NCBI RefSeq assembly: GCF_003971235.1
Contig: NZ_CP034661.1
Span: 1,674,001 to 1,738,000 of the forward strand
Length of the DNA: 64,000 nucleotides
Reading direction: 5' to 3'
Source: Chryseobacterium aureum
Lineage (GTDB): Bacteria; Bacteroidota; Bacteroidia; Flavobacteriales; Weeksellaceae
Below are positions 1 through 9,651 of the stretch, in pieces. The notes below the pieces were generated by a model, which was given only the letters and a program-made list of their open reading frames with translations, searched no databases and was not told where the DNA came from. Each line of letters begins with the position of its first letter. The first letter of the stretch is position 1. The translations under genes were made by a program, and so were the position numbers.

Positions 1-4
1 TTGG

Positions 5-1588
5 ATGTTAAAAGGTAATCAGACTCCATCTTTAGAAGATATATCTAAGAATACAACTAATATTATGGCAACCAATCAAACGGAAGAAAAATTCCCAATC
101 AATCAAATCCTTTTCGGTCCTCCGGGAACAGGAAAAACATACCATACCATTAATAAAGCAGTTGAAATTATCAATTCAGATTTTGATTCATTTCAATCCA
201 GAGGAGAAATCAAAGATGAATTTAGAAATTTGGTTGAGGAAGGACAAATTGTTTTTACGACTTTCCATCAAAGCATGTCTTATGAAGATTTTATTGAAGG
301 AATAAAACCTGAGACCGTTGAAGATAAAGATGGGAATAAAAATATTATTTATGAGATAAAAGATGGTATTTTCAAGCTTATTGCAGATAAGGCAAAAGAT
401 AATTGGTTAAGTTCTCAATCCACAGATGCAACAAGACTATCTTTTGAAGAAGCCTTTACAAAACTGAAAGAAGACTGGGAAGAAAACAATGAGATTAAAT
501 TTTCATTAACCAAGAAGGGTTTTGAATTTACAATTCTTGGGTTCACCGGAAAATCTATAAAATTTAAAAAATCAAGCGGAACAAGTAATCATACATTAAG
601 CATAAATACTTTACGCGATTTTTATTACGGGAAACGTGAACCAAAGAAAACAGGAGTAGGTATTTATTATCCTTCTATTTTAGATAAGCTGTTATCTTAC
701 TCTTCAAGCGAAACACAGAAGCCGGAACTTCAAAATTTCGTACTTATTATTGATGAAATCAACCGTGGAAATGTATCTCAGATTTTTGGTGAATTAATAA
801 CCCTCATTGAGGAAGACAAACGCTTAGGAAATGATGAGTCTTTAGAAATTACCTTACCATATAGTAAAGAAAAATTTGGGGTACCTCCCAATCTTTATAT
901 TATCGGAACCATGAACACCGCAGACAGAAGTGTGGAAGCTTTGGACACCGCACTGAGAAGACGATTCTCATTCGAAGAAATGCCACCTAAACCTGAGCTT
1001 CTTTTGTCTCCATCTGAAATGATTGAAAAGCTTCTCTGGGATTATAAAGATCAGCCCTGGGAGGATAAGGAATATGAGCTGAAGGAAAGAGAACTGTTCG
1101 ATTTTTTAAATGCCCCAGAAAAATTGTGGAATGACAGGAAAAAAATCTGGGAAACAATGAAGCTGGATAAAGACAATGGAAATATAAAACATGGAACCTA
1201 TTTCACTGAATATTTTACTGAGGTTGATTTTAAAAATTTATTAATAACCATCAATAAAAGAATCGAAAAACTGATTGATAAAGATCACGCTATTGGTCAC
1301 GCCTATTTTATGGGTAAAAATAATGAGACTATTGTGGATTCTTTTTATAAAAATATCATTCCGCTATTACAAGAGTATTTCTTCGGAGATTACGGTAAAA
1401 TAGGATTGGTATTAGGGAAAGGATTTGTAAAAAAGAAAGATTCTATACGGTCTGTTTTTGCAGCATTCGATTATGAAAATGATTATTCAGAAAGGGAATC
1501 CTATGAAATCATAGATTACAGAAAACCTAATACAATAAGTGATAATGGAATGACCTTTATAGAAGCCGTCAACTTATTAATGAACTAA
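5..1588 (+). CDS. mcrB: McrB-like AAA+ GTPase subunit of a type IV restriction system (5' end may lie outside the window)
   Basis: The product resembles the motor subunit of McrBC, which recognises modified cytosine-containing DNA, translocates it using GTP and activates the McrC nuclease. A Walker A motif GPPGTGKT lies at residues 38-45, a Walker B with IIDEINRG around residues 248-255, and a sensor segment GTMNTADRS near residue 301 followed by an RRRF arginine stretch; all are typical of the McrB AAA+ domain. At 527 residues it has almost no N-terminal DNA-recognition domain before the P-loop. The ATG at position 5 is only four bases from the window edge and the frame is open at the edge, so the true start may be upstream; an internal ATG at residue 21 is another option. 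mcrC follows after 7 bp, so the two are surely cotranscribed. Function comes from family membership; the modification it recognises cannot be read here. Confidence 0.85.
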   Translation: MLKGNQTPSLEDISKNTTNIMATNQTEEKFPINQILFGPPGTGKTYHTINKAVEIINSDFDSFQSRGEIKDEFRNLVEEGQIVFTTFHQSMSYEDFIEGIKPETVEDKDGNKNIIYEIKDGIFKLIADKAKDNWLSSQSTDATRLSFEEAFTKLKEDWEENNEIKFSLTKKGFEFTILGFTGKSIKFKKSSGTSNHTLSINTLRDFYYGKREPKKTGVGIYYPSILDKLLSYSSSETQKPELQNFVLIIDEINRGNVSQIFGELITLIEEDKRLGNDESLEITLPYSKEKFGVPPNLYIIGTMNTADRSVEALDTALRRRFSFEEMPPKPELLLSPSEMIEKLLWDYKDQPWEDKEYELKERELFDFLNAPEKLWNDRKKIWETMKLDKDNGNIKHGTYFTEYFTEVDFKNLLITINKRIEKLIDKDHAIGHAYFMGKNNETIVDSFYKNIIPLLQEYFFGDYGKIGLVLGKGFVKKKDSIRSVFAAFDYENDYSERESYEIIDYRKPNTISDNGMTFIEAVNLLMN

Positions 1589-1595
1589 TTTCCCA

Positions 1596-2846
1596 ATGAA
1601 ATCTAGAGAGCCTATTGTAGTCTTTGAGCATGAAACATTTCATTTCGAAGAAAAGCATAAAAAAATGAAGCTTGATACGGCTTTGGAAAATTATCATGGA
1701 GATGGTACCCCATTCTTTTCCCTGGTAAAAAACGGGGTGAAATTTAATCAGCACGTCGGCATCTTAAAAGTAGGCCATACAACAATTGAAATTCTGCCCA
1801 AAGCAGACCGCAATGAAAAAGATGCATGGAGACAGTTATTAATCGGCATGATTAAAACAGTGTGGGGTTTTGATGTGAAAATTTCCGGGAGTGCCGATTT
1901 GAAGCTTAAAAGTACCTCCGTTTTAGATCTGTATTTCGAATTGTATATAAAAGAATTAGAATATCTTCTTCACCGCGGACTGATCAAAAGATATACTAAA
2001 AAAGAAGGAAACCTCAATGCTTTGAAAGGCTCTTTACAGTTTTCAAAACACATCTCCAAGAATTTGGTTCATAAAGAAAGATTCTATGTAAAGTATTCTC
2101 ACTATCATGTTGATCACAAAATACATTGCATTCTTTATAAAGCATTGAAACTGACTGAGCAGAACTACAACCAATCAGGATTAGCAAGCAGAATAGGAAG
2201 TTTACTTTTAAATTTCCCCGAGATGAGTGATCTTAAAGTGACCGATTCAACGTTTGAGAAAATCAACTTTGACCGTAAAAACCAGCATTATGAAAATGCC
2301 CTGCAAATTGCAAAATTACTTTTACTCAACTATCATCCTGATGTTTCAAGAGGGAAAAATAATGTATTGGCTTTAATGTTTGATATGAACCGTCTTTGGG
2401 AACAGTTTGTATATGTCGTTCTAAAGAAAGATCTAAAACAGACTGATGTAAAAGTAAGAGCCCAGCAATCCAAAGAATTCTGGAGATCAGAGACAGGAAG
2501 CAGCAGAATGAAACCCGATATTATTCTGGAGGCGAATGGTAACAGCGTAGTTCTGGATACGAAATGGAAAAATTTAAATGGAAAATATCTTCCCTCCCCT
2601 GAAGATCTTAGACAGATGTATGCCTATCATCGATACTTTAAAGCAACAAAAACAGCATTGATATACCCGGGAGAAGAAAACCAACTCATTGCCGGTGATT
2701 ATTCAGCTATAGAACATGATGAGACCACTGATAGACTTACTTGTGGAGTTGCTTTTATTTCGACTCATCAGGATATTAAGCAATGGAAAGAAAATATAAT
2801 ATCGTTTGTAAAAAACAATTTTCTCCTTCCAAATAAACTGGATTAA
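1596..2846 (+). CDS. mcrC: McrC endonuclease subunit of McrBC restriction system
   Basis: A 416-residue protein with the McrC arrangement: an N-terminal region that contacts the McrB ring and a C-terminal PD-(D/E)xK nuclease fold. The catalytic motif is visible as MKPDIILE (Asp308) followed by LDTKWK (Asp321 and Lys323). It starts 7 bp after the mcrB stop and ends about 20 bp before a large tandem repeat array. The pair would cleave incoming DNA carrying modified bases. No methyltransferase lies next to it, consistent with a type IV (modification-dependent) system. The catalytic residues are present, so it looks functional. Confidence 0.85.
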   Translation: MKSREPIVVFEHETFHFEEKHKKMKLDTALENYHGDGTPFFSLVKNGVKFNQHVGILKVGHTTIEILPKADRNEKDAWRQLLIGMIKTVWGFDVKISGSADLKLKSTSVLDLYFELYIKELEYLLHRGLIKRYTKKEGNLNALKGSLQFSKHISKNLVHKERFYVKYSHYHVDHKIHCILYKALKLTEQNYNQSGLASRIGSLLLNFPEMSDLKVTDSTFEKINFDRKNQHYENALQIAKLLLLNYHPDVSRGKNNVLALMFDMNRLWEQFVYVVLKKDLKQTDVKVRAQQSKEFWRSETGSSRMKPDIILEANGNSVVLDTKWKNLNGKYLPSPEDLRQMYAYHRYFKATKTALIYPGEENQLIAGDYSAIEHDETTDRLTCGVAFISTHQDIKQWKENIISFVKNNFLLPNKLD

Positions 2847-2867
2847 GACACATTTCGATTATTAAAA

Positions 2868-5059
2868 AAGTTCAGATTCCTACGGAATGATAAGGTGGTC
2901 GCATAAGCGTTGGCATTTAACCGCTTAATTGCTCACAAGACATAATACAGACTATTCACACAGACTATTCACTTAGACTATCCAAACCGTTTTGTCATTC
3001 CGCAGGAATCCAAGCACAGAAAGTTTTTTAATATATGATGATTATGACTGTTGAGATTCCTACGGAATGACAAGGTGCACGCATAAGTGTTGGTGTATAA
3101 CTGCTTAATTACTCATGATATAATATCTACTATTCACGTAGATTATCCACACCGTTTTGTCATTCCGTAGGAATCCATACACAGAAAGTTTTTTAGTATA
3201 TGATGATTATGACAGTTCAGATTCCTACGGAATGACAAGATGGTCGCATAAGCGTTGGCATTTAACCGCTTATTTGCTCAAGACATAATACAGACTATTC
3301 ACTTAGACTATCCACACCGTTTGTCATTCCGTAGGAATCCAAGCACAGAAAGTTTTTTAATATATGATGATTATGACTGTTGAGATTCCTACGGAATGAC
3401 AAAGTGCACGCATAAGCGTTGGCATTTAACCGCTTAATTGCTCACAAGACATAATACAGACTATTCACTTAGACTATCCACACCGTTTGTCATTCCGTAG
3501 GAATCCATACACAGAAAGTTTTTTAATATATGATGATTATGACAGTTCAGATTCCTACGGAATGATAAGGTGGTCGCATAAGCGTTGGCATTTAACCGCT
3601 TAATTGCTCACAAGGCATAATACAGACTATTCACTTAGACTATCCAAACCGTTTTGTCATTCCGCAGGAATCCAAGCACAGAAAGTTTTTTAATATATGA
3701 TGATTATGACTGTTGAGATTCCTACGGAATGACAAGGTGCACGCATAAGTGGTGGTGTATAACCGCTTAATTACTCATGACTTAATACAAATTACTCACT
3801 TAGACTATCCACATCGTTTGTCATTCCGCAGGAATCCATACACAGAAAGTTTTTTAATATATGATGATTATGACTGTTCAGATTCCTACGGAATGACAAG
3901 GTGCACGCATAAGTGGTGGTATTTAACCGCTTAATTGCTCAAGAGATAATACAGACTATTCACTTAGACTATCCACACCGTTTGTCATTCCGCAGGAATC
4001 CATACACAGAAAACTTTTTAATATATGATGATTATGACTGTTGAGATTCCTACGGAATGACAAGGTGCACGCATAAGTGGTGGTGTATAACCGCTTAATT
4101 ACTCATGACTTAATACAAATTACTCACTTAGACTATCCACATCGTTTGTCATTCCGCAGGAATCCATACACAGAAAGTTTTTTAATATATGATGATTATG
4201 ACTGTTCAGATTCCTACGGAATGACAAGGTGCACGCATAAGTGGTGGTATTTAACCGCTTAATTGCTCAAGAGATAATACAGACTATTCACTTAGACTAT
4301 CCACACCGTTTGTCATTCCGCAGGAATCCATACACAGAAAACTTTTTAATATATGATGATTATGACTGTTGAGATTCCTGCGGAATGACAAGGTGCACGC
4401 ATAAGTGTTGGTATTTAACCGCTTATTTGCTCAAGACATAATACAGACTATTCACTTAGACTATCCACACCGTTTGTCATTCCGTAGGAATCCATACACA
4501 GAAAGTTTTTTAATATATGATGATTATGACTGTTGAGATTCCTGCGGAATGACAAGGTGCACGCATAAGTGTTGGTATTTAACCGCTTAATTACTCATGA
4601 CTTAATACAAATTACTCACTTAGATTATACACACCGTTTGTCATTCCGCAGGAATCCAAGCACAGAAAGTTTTTTAATATATGATGATTATGACTATTGA
4701 GATTCCTACGGAATGACAATGTGCACGCATAAGTGGTGGTATTTAACCGCTTAATTACTCCTGATATAATACCTACTATTCGCGTAGAGTATCCACACCG
4801 TTTGTCATTCCGCAGGAATCCATAAACAAAAAGTTTTTTAATATATGATGATTATGACTGTTGAGATTCCTGCAGAATGACATGGTGGTCGCATAAGTGT
4901 TGGTGTATAACTGCTTAATTACTCATGACTTAATATAAATTACTCACTTAGACTATCCACACCGTTTGTTATTCCGCAGGAATCCAAGCACAGAAAGTTT
5001 TTTAATATATGATGATTATGACAGTTCACATTCCTGCGGAATGACATGGTGGTCGCATA
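2868..5059. repeat. Tandem array of thirteen ~164-bp units with internal 17-nt inverted repeat
   Basis: The segment TTTTAATATATGATGATTAT (or a close variant) recurs 13 times at roughly 164-bp intervals, from about 3022 to 4990. In each unit it is flanked by GTCATTCCGTAGGAATC (or CGCAGG) on the left and GATTCCTACGGAATGAC (or CTGCGG) on the right, so the two 17-nt arms are reverse complements around a loop of about 45 nt. The rest of the unit contains GCATAAGYGKTGG, TAACCGCTTAATT and ACTTAGACTATCCA. The first copy (from 2868) lacks the left arm and carries an extra CACACAGACTATT; the last ends in a right arm near 5055. Units differ by a few substitutions. No coding potential is credible. The array fills the whole gap between mcrC and the acyltransferase gene. 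Confidence 0.95.
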
Positions 5060-5193
5060 TATGGATCACTTTTGTTATAAATGGTTATTTCAACCAACTC
5101 CTACGCCCATCATAATACTTTAACACCCATTATACATCATGCTCTGATAAATTTTCGTTCTTTTGCAAAAAGTTTTAATTTTTAAATAATCGC

Positions 5194-6330
5194 ATGTCGA
5201 AGTTTGATGAAATCCGGTATTTCTATGATCAGGAAGTGAATGAGAGATTAGGGGCTATTGCCCATGATCCTATGATGAAAGCGCTGATGAATTTTACGTT
5301 TCCTGATACGGATGAGCAGGTATGGCTTGAACAGTTCAGAGATGTTCACTCTATCAGTGATTTTCAGCATCAGTTTGTAGCTTATGCGGTTCGCCAGATC
5401 CTTGCAAAAAGTTCTGAAGGCTTAACGACTTCCGGTTTCGATAAACTGGATAAAAATACCCCTTACCTTTTCATTTCGAATCACAGGGATATTGTTCTGG
5501 ACACTTCACTGCTAAATCTGGTATTGCTGGAAGGAGGCTATATCATGACAGCTTCGGCCATTGGTGATAATCTTGTCCGCAAAAAATTCTTAAATGTACT
5601 GGCTAAACTGAACAGAAACTTTTTAGTACAGAGAGGCCTGCCCCTTCGTGAACAGCTTAAGAGTTCGCAGACAATGTCTGAATATATCCATGAACTGCTT
5701 CATCAGGAAAACCGTTCCGTATGGATTGCCCAGCGTGAAGGCCGTACAAAAGACGGCAACGATTCTACCCAGCAAGGTGTTTTGAAAATGCTTGCCATGG
5801 CGGCGGGAGATCAATCTGTGACAGATTATTTTAAGACGTTAAAGATTGTTCCCATCTCTATTTCCTATGAGTATGATCCTACAGATTCTCTGAAGATGCC
5901 TCAATTGCTGGCTCAGCACAGAGAGGAAGAATACATCAAGGGGAAAAATGAGGATTTCACCAACATCCTCAGTGGAATTTTAGGACAAAAGAAACGCATT
6001 CACCTCCATGCCGGAGAGGTCCTGGATAAGGAACTGGATGACATTGCAGCCACTATTGACAACAAGAACAAACAGCTGCAGGCGATAGCTCAGGTGATTG
6101 ACCGCTCCATTATCAGCAATTATAAGCTCTGGCCTACCAAATACATCGCTTATGACCTGCTCCACAATACAAATACCTACACCTCTGAATATACAGAACA
6201 GGAAAAACAATTGTTTGTCCGCAGACTTGAAATGCGTATTGATCCCTCCGATCCCGTTTCTAAAGAATGTTTCTTGGCCATGTACGCTAATCCTTTGGTA
6301 AATAAACTGAAGCTTGCAAAAGACTTTTAA
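5194..6330 (+). CDS. PlsC/PlsB-type glycerolipid acyltransferase
   Basis: The protein (378 aa) resembles 1-acyl-glycerol-3-phosphate acyltransferases that transfer acyl chains onto glycerophospholipid precursors at the inner membrane. The sequence shows SNHRDIVLD at residues 95-103 (the acyltransferase motif I region), an EGR-containing block (IAQREGRTKDGN) matching motif III, and VPISISYEYDP matching motif IV. The His-to-Asp spacing in motif I is HX5D rather than the canonical HX4D, unless Asp99 takes the role, so its exact substrate is uncertain. It is longer than typical PlsC (about 250 aa), with a C-terminal extension. It is a single-gene unit starting after the repeat array and ending at a strong hairpin terminator. 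Assignment to the acyltransferase superfamily is firm; the specific reaction is inferred. Confidence 0.75.
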   Translation: MSKFDEIRYFYDQEVNERLGAIAHDPMMKALMNFTFPDTDEQVWLEQFRDVHSISDFQHQFVAYAVRQILAKSSEGLTTSGFDKLDKNTPYLFISNHRDIVLDTSLLNLVLLEGGYIMTASAIGDNLVRKKFLNVLAKLNRNFLVQRGLPLREQLKSSQTMSEYIHELLHQENRSVWIAQREGRTKDGNDSTQQGVLKMLAMAAGDQSVTDYFKTLKIVPISISYEYDPTDSLKMPQLLAQHREEEYIKGKNEDFTNILSGILGQKKRIHLHAGEVLDKELDDIAATIDNKNKQLQAIAQVIDRSIISNYKLWPTKYIAYDLLHNTNTYTSEYTEQEKQLFVRRLEMRIDPSDPVSKECFLAMYANPLVNKLKLAKDF

Positions 6331-6359
6331 AGTAATAATTACAATATAAAAATAAAGGG

Positions 6360-6390
6360 AAAACCCGTCGTTCAAAGAACCACGGGTTTT
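6360..6390 (+). terminator. Rho-independent terminator after the acyltransferase gene
   Basis: AAAACCCGT (6360-6368) pairs with ACGGGTTTT (6382-6390). The A-run on one side and T-run on the other let it work in both directions. Confidence 0.8.
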
Positions 6391-6665
6391 CATTTATAGA
6401 CATTCAGTCTTTTTCTTGTGTCAACAGGAAACTTAATTATTAATTGTCAAGTGAAGCCAGTAATATGAAGATAAAATATTTCATTTTTAATAGATCATAG
6501 ATTATATCAACCTTCTCCGTTATTTTTAATAAAAATCATTCTACTTTTCTCTGGTATTCAAATATAATTATTTTAGGAAGACAAGCGAGAGAATGATGCG
6601 GCAGGAAAATGGCTAAGTACTTCAATTTTACTTTTCAAGACCCATATCATCTTATTTCACAGATT
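6391..6665. other. Intergenic region without recognised features
   Basis: An AT-rich spacer between the terminator of the acyltransferase gene and the 3' end of the convergent hydrolase gene. I see no ORF, strong hairpin or repeat here. Confidence 0.6.
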
Positions 6666-7709
6666 CTATTTGGATTGCGACATGGAATCAACTTCTGCAA
6701 TGGCATCTGCAAATGCCTGGGGAGCTTCCTGTGGTAAATTATGTCCAATTCCTCCCGTTAGCGTATGATGGGCATATTTCCCTGTATATCTGGAAACATA
6801 ACGCTCCGGTGGCGGAAACGCGGCTCCGTTTGCATCACCTTCCAAAGTAACCGTTGGAACTTTTATGGAAGGAGACTCCGCCAACTTTGATTCTAGCGCA
6901 TCATATTGTTTTTCTCCTTTCGCCAATCCCAAACGCCAACGGTAGTTATGGATCACAATCTCAACATGATCAGGATTATTGAATGCTCTGGCAGAGCGTT
7001 CATAGGTTTGATCATCAAACGCCCATTTTGGCGAGGCAGTTTTCCAGATTAATTTATTAAATGCCACAGTATTGGTTTTATATCCTTTATATCCTCTTTC
7101 AGTTGAAAAATAGTACTGATACCACCATAAAAACTCGGCATTGGGAGCCAGCGGTTTTTCATTGGCTTTCGGACTTCCGATTAAATATCCGCTTACAGCC
7201 ACCAGGCCAGTGCAGCGCTCCGGCCACAGTGCAGCCATGATATCCGCAGTTCTTGCACCCCAGTCAAAACCGCCAATAATTGCTTTATCTATTTTCAAGG
7301 CATCCATAAAAGCAATAATATCCAATGCAACAGCGCTCTGCTGGCCATTACGTTTTGTGTTAGGGGAAACAAAGGTAGTGGTGCCAAAACCTCTTAAATA
7401 AGGCACTAAGACCCGGTAACCTTTTTCTGCAAGAATAGCAGAAGACTGTTCAAAACTATGGATATCATAGGGCCATCCGTGAAGAAGGATAACAGGTTTT
7501 CCGTTTTCAGGGCCTGTTTCTGCATACCCTACATCCAATAATCCGGCTCTGATTTTCTTCGTATTCTGAAAAGCAGATCTGGCAGCTGTATTTACCTGAT
7601 CTTTTTCATTAGAATGATTAATCTGTGCTTTTAATACCCCCAATCCCATAAAAGTAAAGAAGGAAATAACGGATACTAATTTTTTACTGAATTTTAATGT
7701 AGTGCTCAT
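6666..7709 (-). CDS. Secreted epoxide-hydrolase-like alpha/beta hydrolase
   Basis: The 347-residue alpha/beta hydrolase begins at MSTTLKFSKK, followed by a hydrophobic signal sequence ending near VLKAQ, so it is exported. The oxyanion-hole motif HGWP (77-80), a nucleophile elbow GGFDWGAR with Asp149 in place of Ser, and a late GGIGHNLP (His323) match epoxide hydrolases and haloalkane dehalogenases rather than serine esterases. The frame stays open for another 90 codons upstream, but that stretch has no signal peptide and overlaps the divergent lipoprotein gene, so the start at 7709 is preferred. Substrate unknown; the Asp nucleophile and HGWP favour epoxide hydrolase chemistry. Confidence 0.75.
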   Translation of the reverse strand: MSTTLKFSKKLVSVISFFTFMGLGVLKAQINHSNEKDQVNTAARSAFQNTKKIRAGLLDVGYAETGPENGKPVILLHGWPYDIHSFEQSSAILAEKGYRVLVPYLRGFGTTTFVSPNTKRNGQQSAVALDIIAFMDALKIDKAIIGGFDWGARTADIMAALWPERCTGLVAVSGYLIGSPKANEKPLAPNAEFLWWYQYYFSTERGYKGYKTNTVAFNKLIWKTASPKWAFDDQTYERSARAFNNPDHVEIVIHNYRWRLGLAKGEKQYDALESKLAESPSIKVPTVTLEGDANGAAFPPPERYVSRYTGKYAHHTLTGGIGHNLPQEAPQAFADAIAEVDSMSQSK

Positions 7710-7935
7710 AATAGTGATCTTTTGTGATGGTAAAATTATTTTAAACCAGAAACCGAAGGAAGCATAAACACATGGAACAGGACATATTGAAAGGTAAAAA
7801 CTGATTTTCTGTTGCTCAACCAGACAACGGATAAAATAAAATGGGAAACAGGAGCAAACATTTCCTTTAAGAATACAAATTGATGAATCATTTTTTTCAA
7901 AAGTATTATCTTCGTTGTCTAAAAAATTTGACAAA

Positions 7936-8481
7936 ATGAAAAAAATAATATTGCTGGCTTCGGTTGTTCTTATTCTCAATTCCTGTGTGGTACGAACGGC
8001 TACAAAAGTAGTATCAGGAGCAGTAAGCTTAAGCTATAAAGCAGTAAAAGGAACAGTAAACGGCATCAGCTGGGCAGTAAGCAAAGCTAAGGGAAAGATT
8101 GATGAAGACCGTCTGGATGGTACCTGGAAAGTTGTTGGGGTATACCGTGGTTCTTTTGAAGATTTTTCTAAAGATCAGAATCCGGATGGATCATTTACTT
8201 CAGAATGTACGGAAGGTTTTGATCAGATTGTTTTCAAGGCTAAAAAATCTAAGTTCAAACCGGTACATTGCAGTTCTCAGGATGAAGACTGGGTGAAATA
8301 CGCTATGGAGTTCGGGAAAAATCCTTCCACAAAAGAAAAGGAGAATTATATTGAATACAATTCCAACAATTATATTTCTGTGATTGATGTGAATAATAAA
8401 ACGATGGTACTGGAAGGAAATCTGATGCCTAAGCTGTCATTTTCCGGGGCTAAACTTTACCTTTTAGAGAAAGTAAAATAA
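7936..8481 (+). CDS. Lipocalin-sized lipoprotein of unknown function
   Basis: This 181-residue protein begins MKKIILLASVVLILNSC, a lipoprotein signal peptide with the lipobox Cys at residue 17. An in-frame ATG at 7915 would put a charged extension before the signal, so 7936 is chosen. The mature part has a helix-prone N-terminal stretch and a region with LDGTWKVVGVYRGSF that resembles the start of lipocalin-like domains (GTWK). It is divergent from the hydrolase and ends at a 19-bp perfect hairpin terminator. Function unknown. Confidence 0.75.
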   Translation: MKKIILLASVVLILNSCVVRTATKVVSGAVSLSYKAVKGTVNGISWAVSKAKGKIDEDRLDGTWKVVGVYRGSFEDFSKDQNPDGSFTSECTEGFDQIVFKAKKSKFKPVHCSSQDEDWVKYAMEFGKNPSTKEKENYIEYNSNNYISVIDVNNKTMVLEGNLMPKLSFSGAKLYLLEKVK

Positions 8482-8495
8482 ATTCGGATGAATAT

Positions 8496-8542
8496 AAAAG
8501 AAATCTCCGCTTTCCAAATAAATGAAAGCGGAGATTTCTTTT
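8496..8542. terminator. Bidirectional terminator, 19-bp perfect stem
   Basis: AAAAGAAATCTCCGCTTTC (8496-8514) is perfectly complementary to 8524-8542, with a 9-nt loop. It lies between the convergent lipoprotein and acetyltransferase genes and serves both. Confidence 0.9.
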
Positions 8543-8549
8543 TAACTTG

Positions 8550-8972
8550 TTATAATTGCATATGCAGAACAGGATATTCTTTGCCTTCTCCGTCCCGTTC
8601 GGATCTTTTTACTATTTTGAAACCTATATACTGGTAAAAACCTACGGCCTGGATATTTTGCTCATTCACATCTACTTGAGTTACCTGTAAATCTGATATC
8701 GCATAGGCTGTCAATTTCTTTCCTATTCCGGTTCCCCGGTATTTGTTATCAACAAACAACATTTCAAGATTTCCTTCCGCAACTCCAATAAATCCGACTA
8801 AAATACCTTCATGTTCAAACCCTCGCATGGTAACATGCTGAAAATAAACCGGAAGTTGTTTTTTATAATAAGCAAAGTCTTCATTGGTAAGAAAATCATG
8901 CGTATTCACCACTGCACTTTCCCAGATCTCTATCAAACGTGGATCATCTTTTTCCTTAATTTCTCTGATCAT
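8550..8972 (-). CDS. GNAT family N-acetyltransferase, YjaB-like
   Basis: A 140-residue single-domain GNAT. Acetyl-CoA binding motif A is RGTGIGKKL, preceded by MLFVDNKY. The block THDFL near the N-terminus and the VNEQNIQAVGFYQYIGFK segment closely resemble the E. coli YjaB subfamily. It would transfer an acetyl group from acetyl-CoA to a small molecule or protein amine; the acceptor is unknown. It is a monocistronic unit sharing a terminator with the convergent lipoprotein gene. Confidence 0.8.
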   Translation of the reverse strand: MIREIKEKDDPRLIEIWESAVVNTHDFLTNEDFAYYKKQLPVYFQHVTMRGFEHEGILVGFIGVAEGNLEMLFVDNKYRGTGIGKKLTAYAISDLQVTQVDVNEQNIQAVGFYQYIGFKIVKRSERDGEGKEYPVLHMQL

Positions 8973-9031
8973 AATTGTAAATTTAGAGGCACAAAGGTCA
9001 GAACTTATCCCGCTAAAACACTGAACCCAGG

Positions 9032-9610
9032 TTAAAAAATGCGTTTACGTATTCTGCTCAATGCCTGTGGAGTTATCCCCAGATAGGAGGCTATATCTTT
9101 TAGAGGAATGTAATTTAACAGGATACCATATTCATGGATCATATGCAGATAATACTGTTCCGGGGAATATTTAATCAGGTCAATATTTCTGTTCAGGATT
9201 TTATTAAGTAAAATGGCAGTGAGGTCATCAAAAACGGCTTTTAATCCGGGGATAACAGAATAGAGTTCTGCTGCCTTTTTTTTGTCTATCCTGTAGAGAA
9301 CGCAGTCTACAATGGTCTGTACATTAAAGGCAGATTTTTCCTGTAGCGTAAATGATATATTCGACAATGAAAAGCTCCCTTCCTTACTAAACCAAAACGT
9401 TTGCTCATCTCCTTTATGATTAATTATCCAACAACGTAACAGACCTTCAAAAACAAAATAACTGTACTTCTCAGTTTCTCCTTCTTTAACCAGAAATGTA
9501 TTTTTTTTGACTAAGATCTGCTCGAAATACTGATCGAACAGGGAAGATTCCTCCAAACTAAAGGGATTGAAATCTACATTAAACTCTTCAAGTAATTTTT
9601 CTAAAAGCAT
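9032..9610 (-). CDS. Crp/Fnr family transcriptional regulator
   Basis: The protein has an N-terminal cyclic-nucleotide-binding-like beta barrel (FLVKEGETEKYSYFVFEGLLRCW) and a C-terminal helix-turn-helix (IASYLGITPQALSRIRKRI), the layout of the many Crp-like regulators of Flavobacteriia. The frame extends to a TTG at 9664, but a perfect -7 element (TATCTTTG, minus strand) lies inside that extension at 9652-9659. The start must therefore be downstream, and the ATG at 9610 gives a 192-residue protein, normal for the family. No conserved cAMP-contact set is obvious, so the ligand is unknown. Confidence 0.75.
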   Translation of the reverse strand: MLLEKLLEEFNVDFNPFSLEESSLFDQYFEQILVKKNTFLVKEGETEKYSYFVFEGLLRCWIINHKGDEQTFWFSKEGSFSLSNISFTLQEKSAFNVQTIVDCVLYRIDKKKAAELYSVIPGLKAVFDDLTAILLNKILNRNIDLIKYSPEQYYLHMIHEYGILLNYIPLKDIASYLGITPQALSRIRKRIF

Positions 9611-9651
9611 ATCATAGAAATTATTTAAACATTCACTGTCTGAAAGCTTTT

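Noticed and set aside
3749..4262. Two identical 61-codon ORFs inside the tandem array
   Set aside because: They are the same repeat unit read twice, do not persist in the other units and show no start signal; they are chance frames.
2868..5059. CRISPR array
   Set aside because: Units are ~164 bp with conserved spacers; there are no short direct repeats with unique spacers and no cas genes nearby.
7710..7979. 90-codon N-terminal extension of the epoxide-hydrolase-like protein
   Set aside because: It lacks similarity, displaces the signal peptide to the middle and overlaps the divergent lipoprotein gene.
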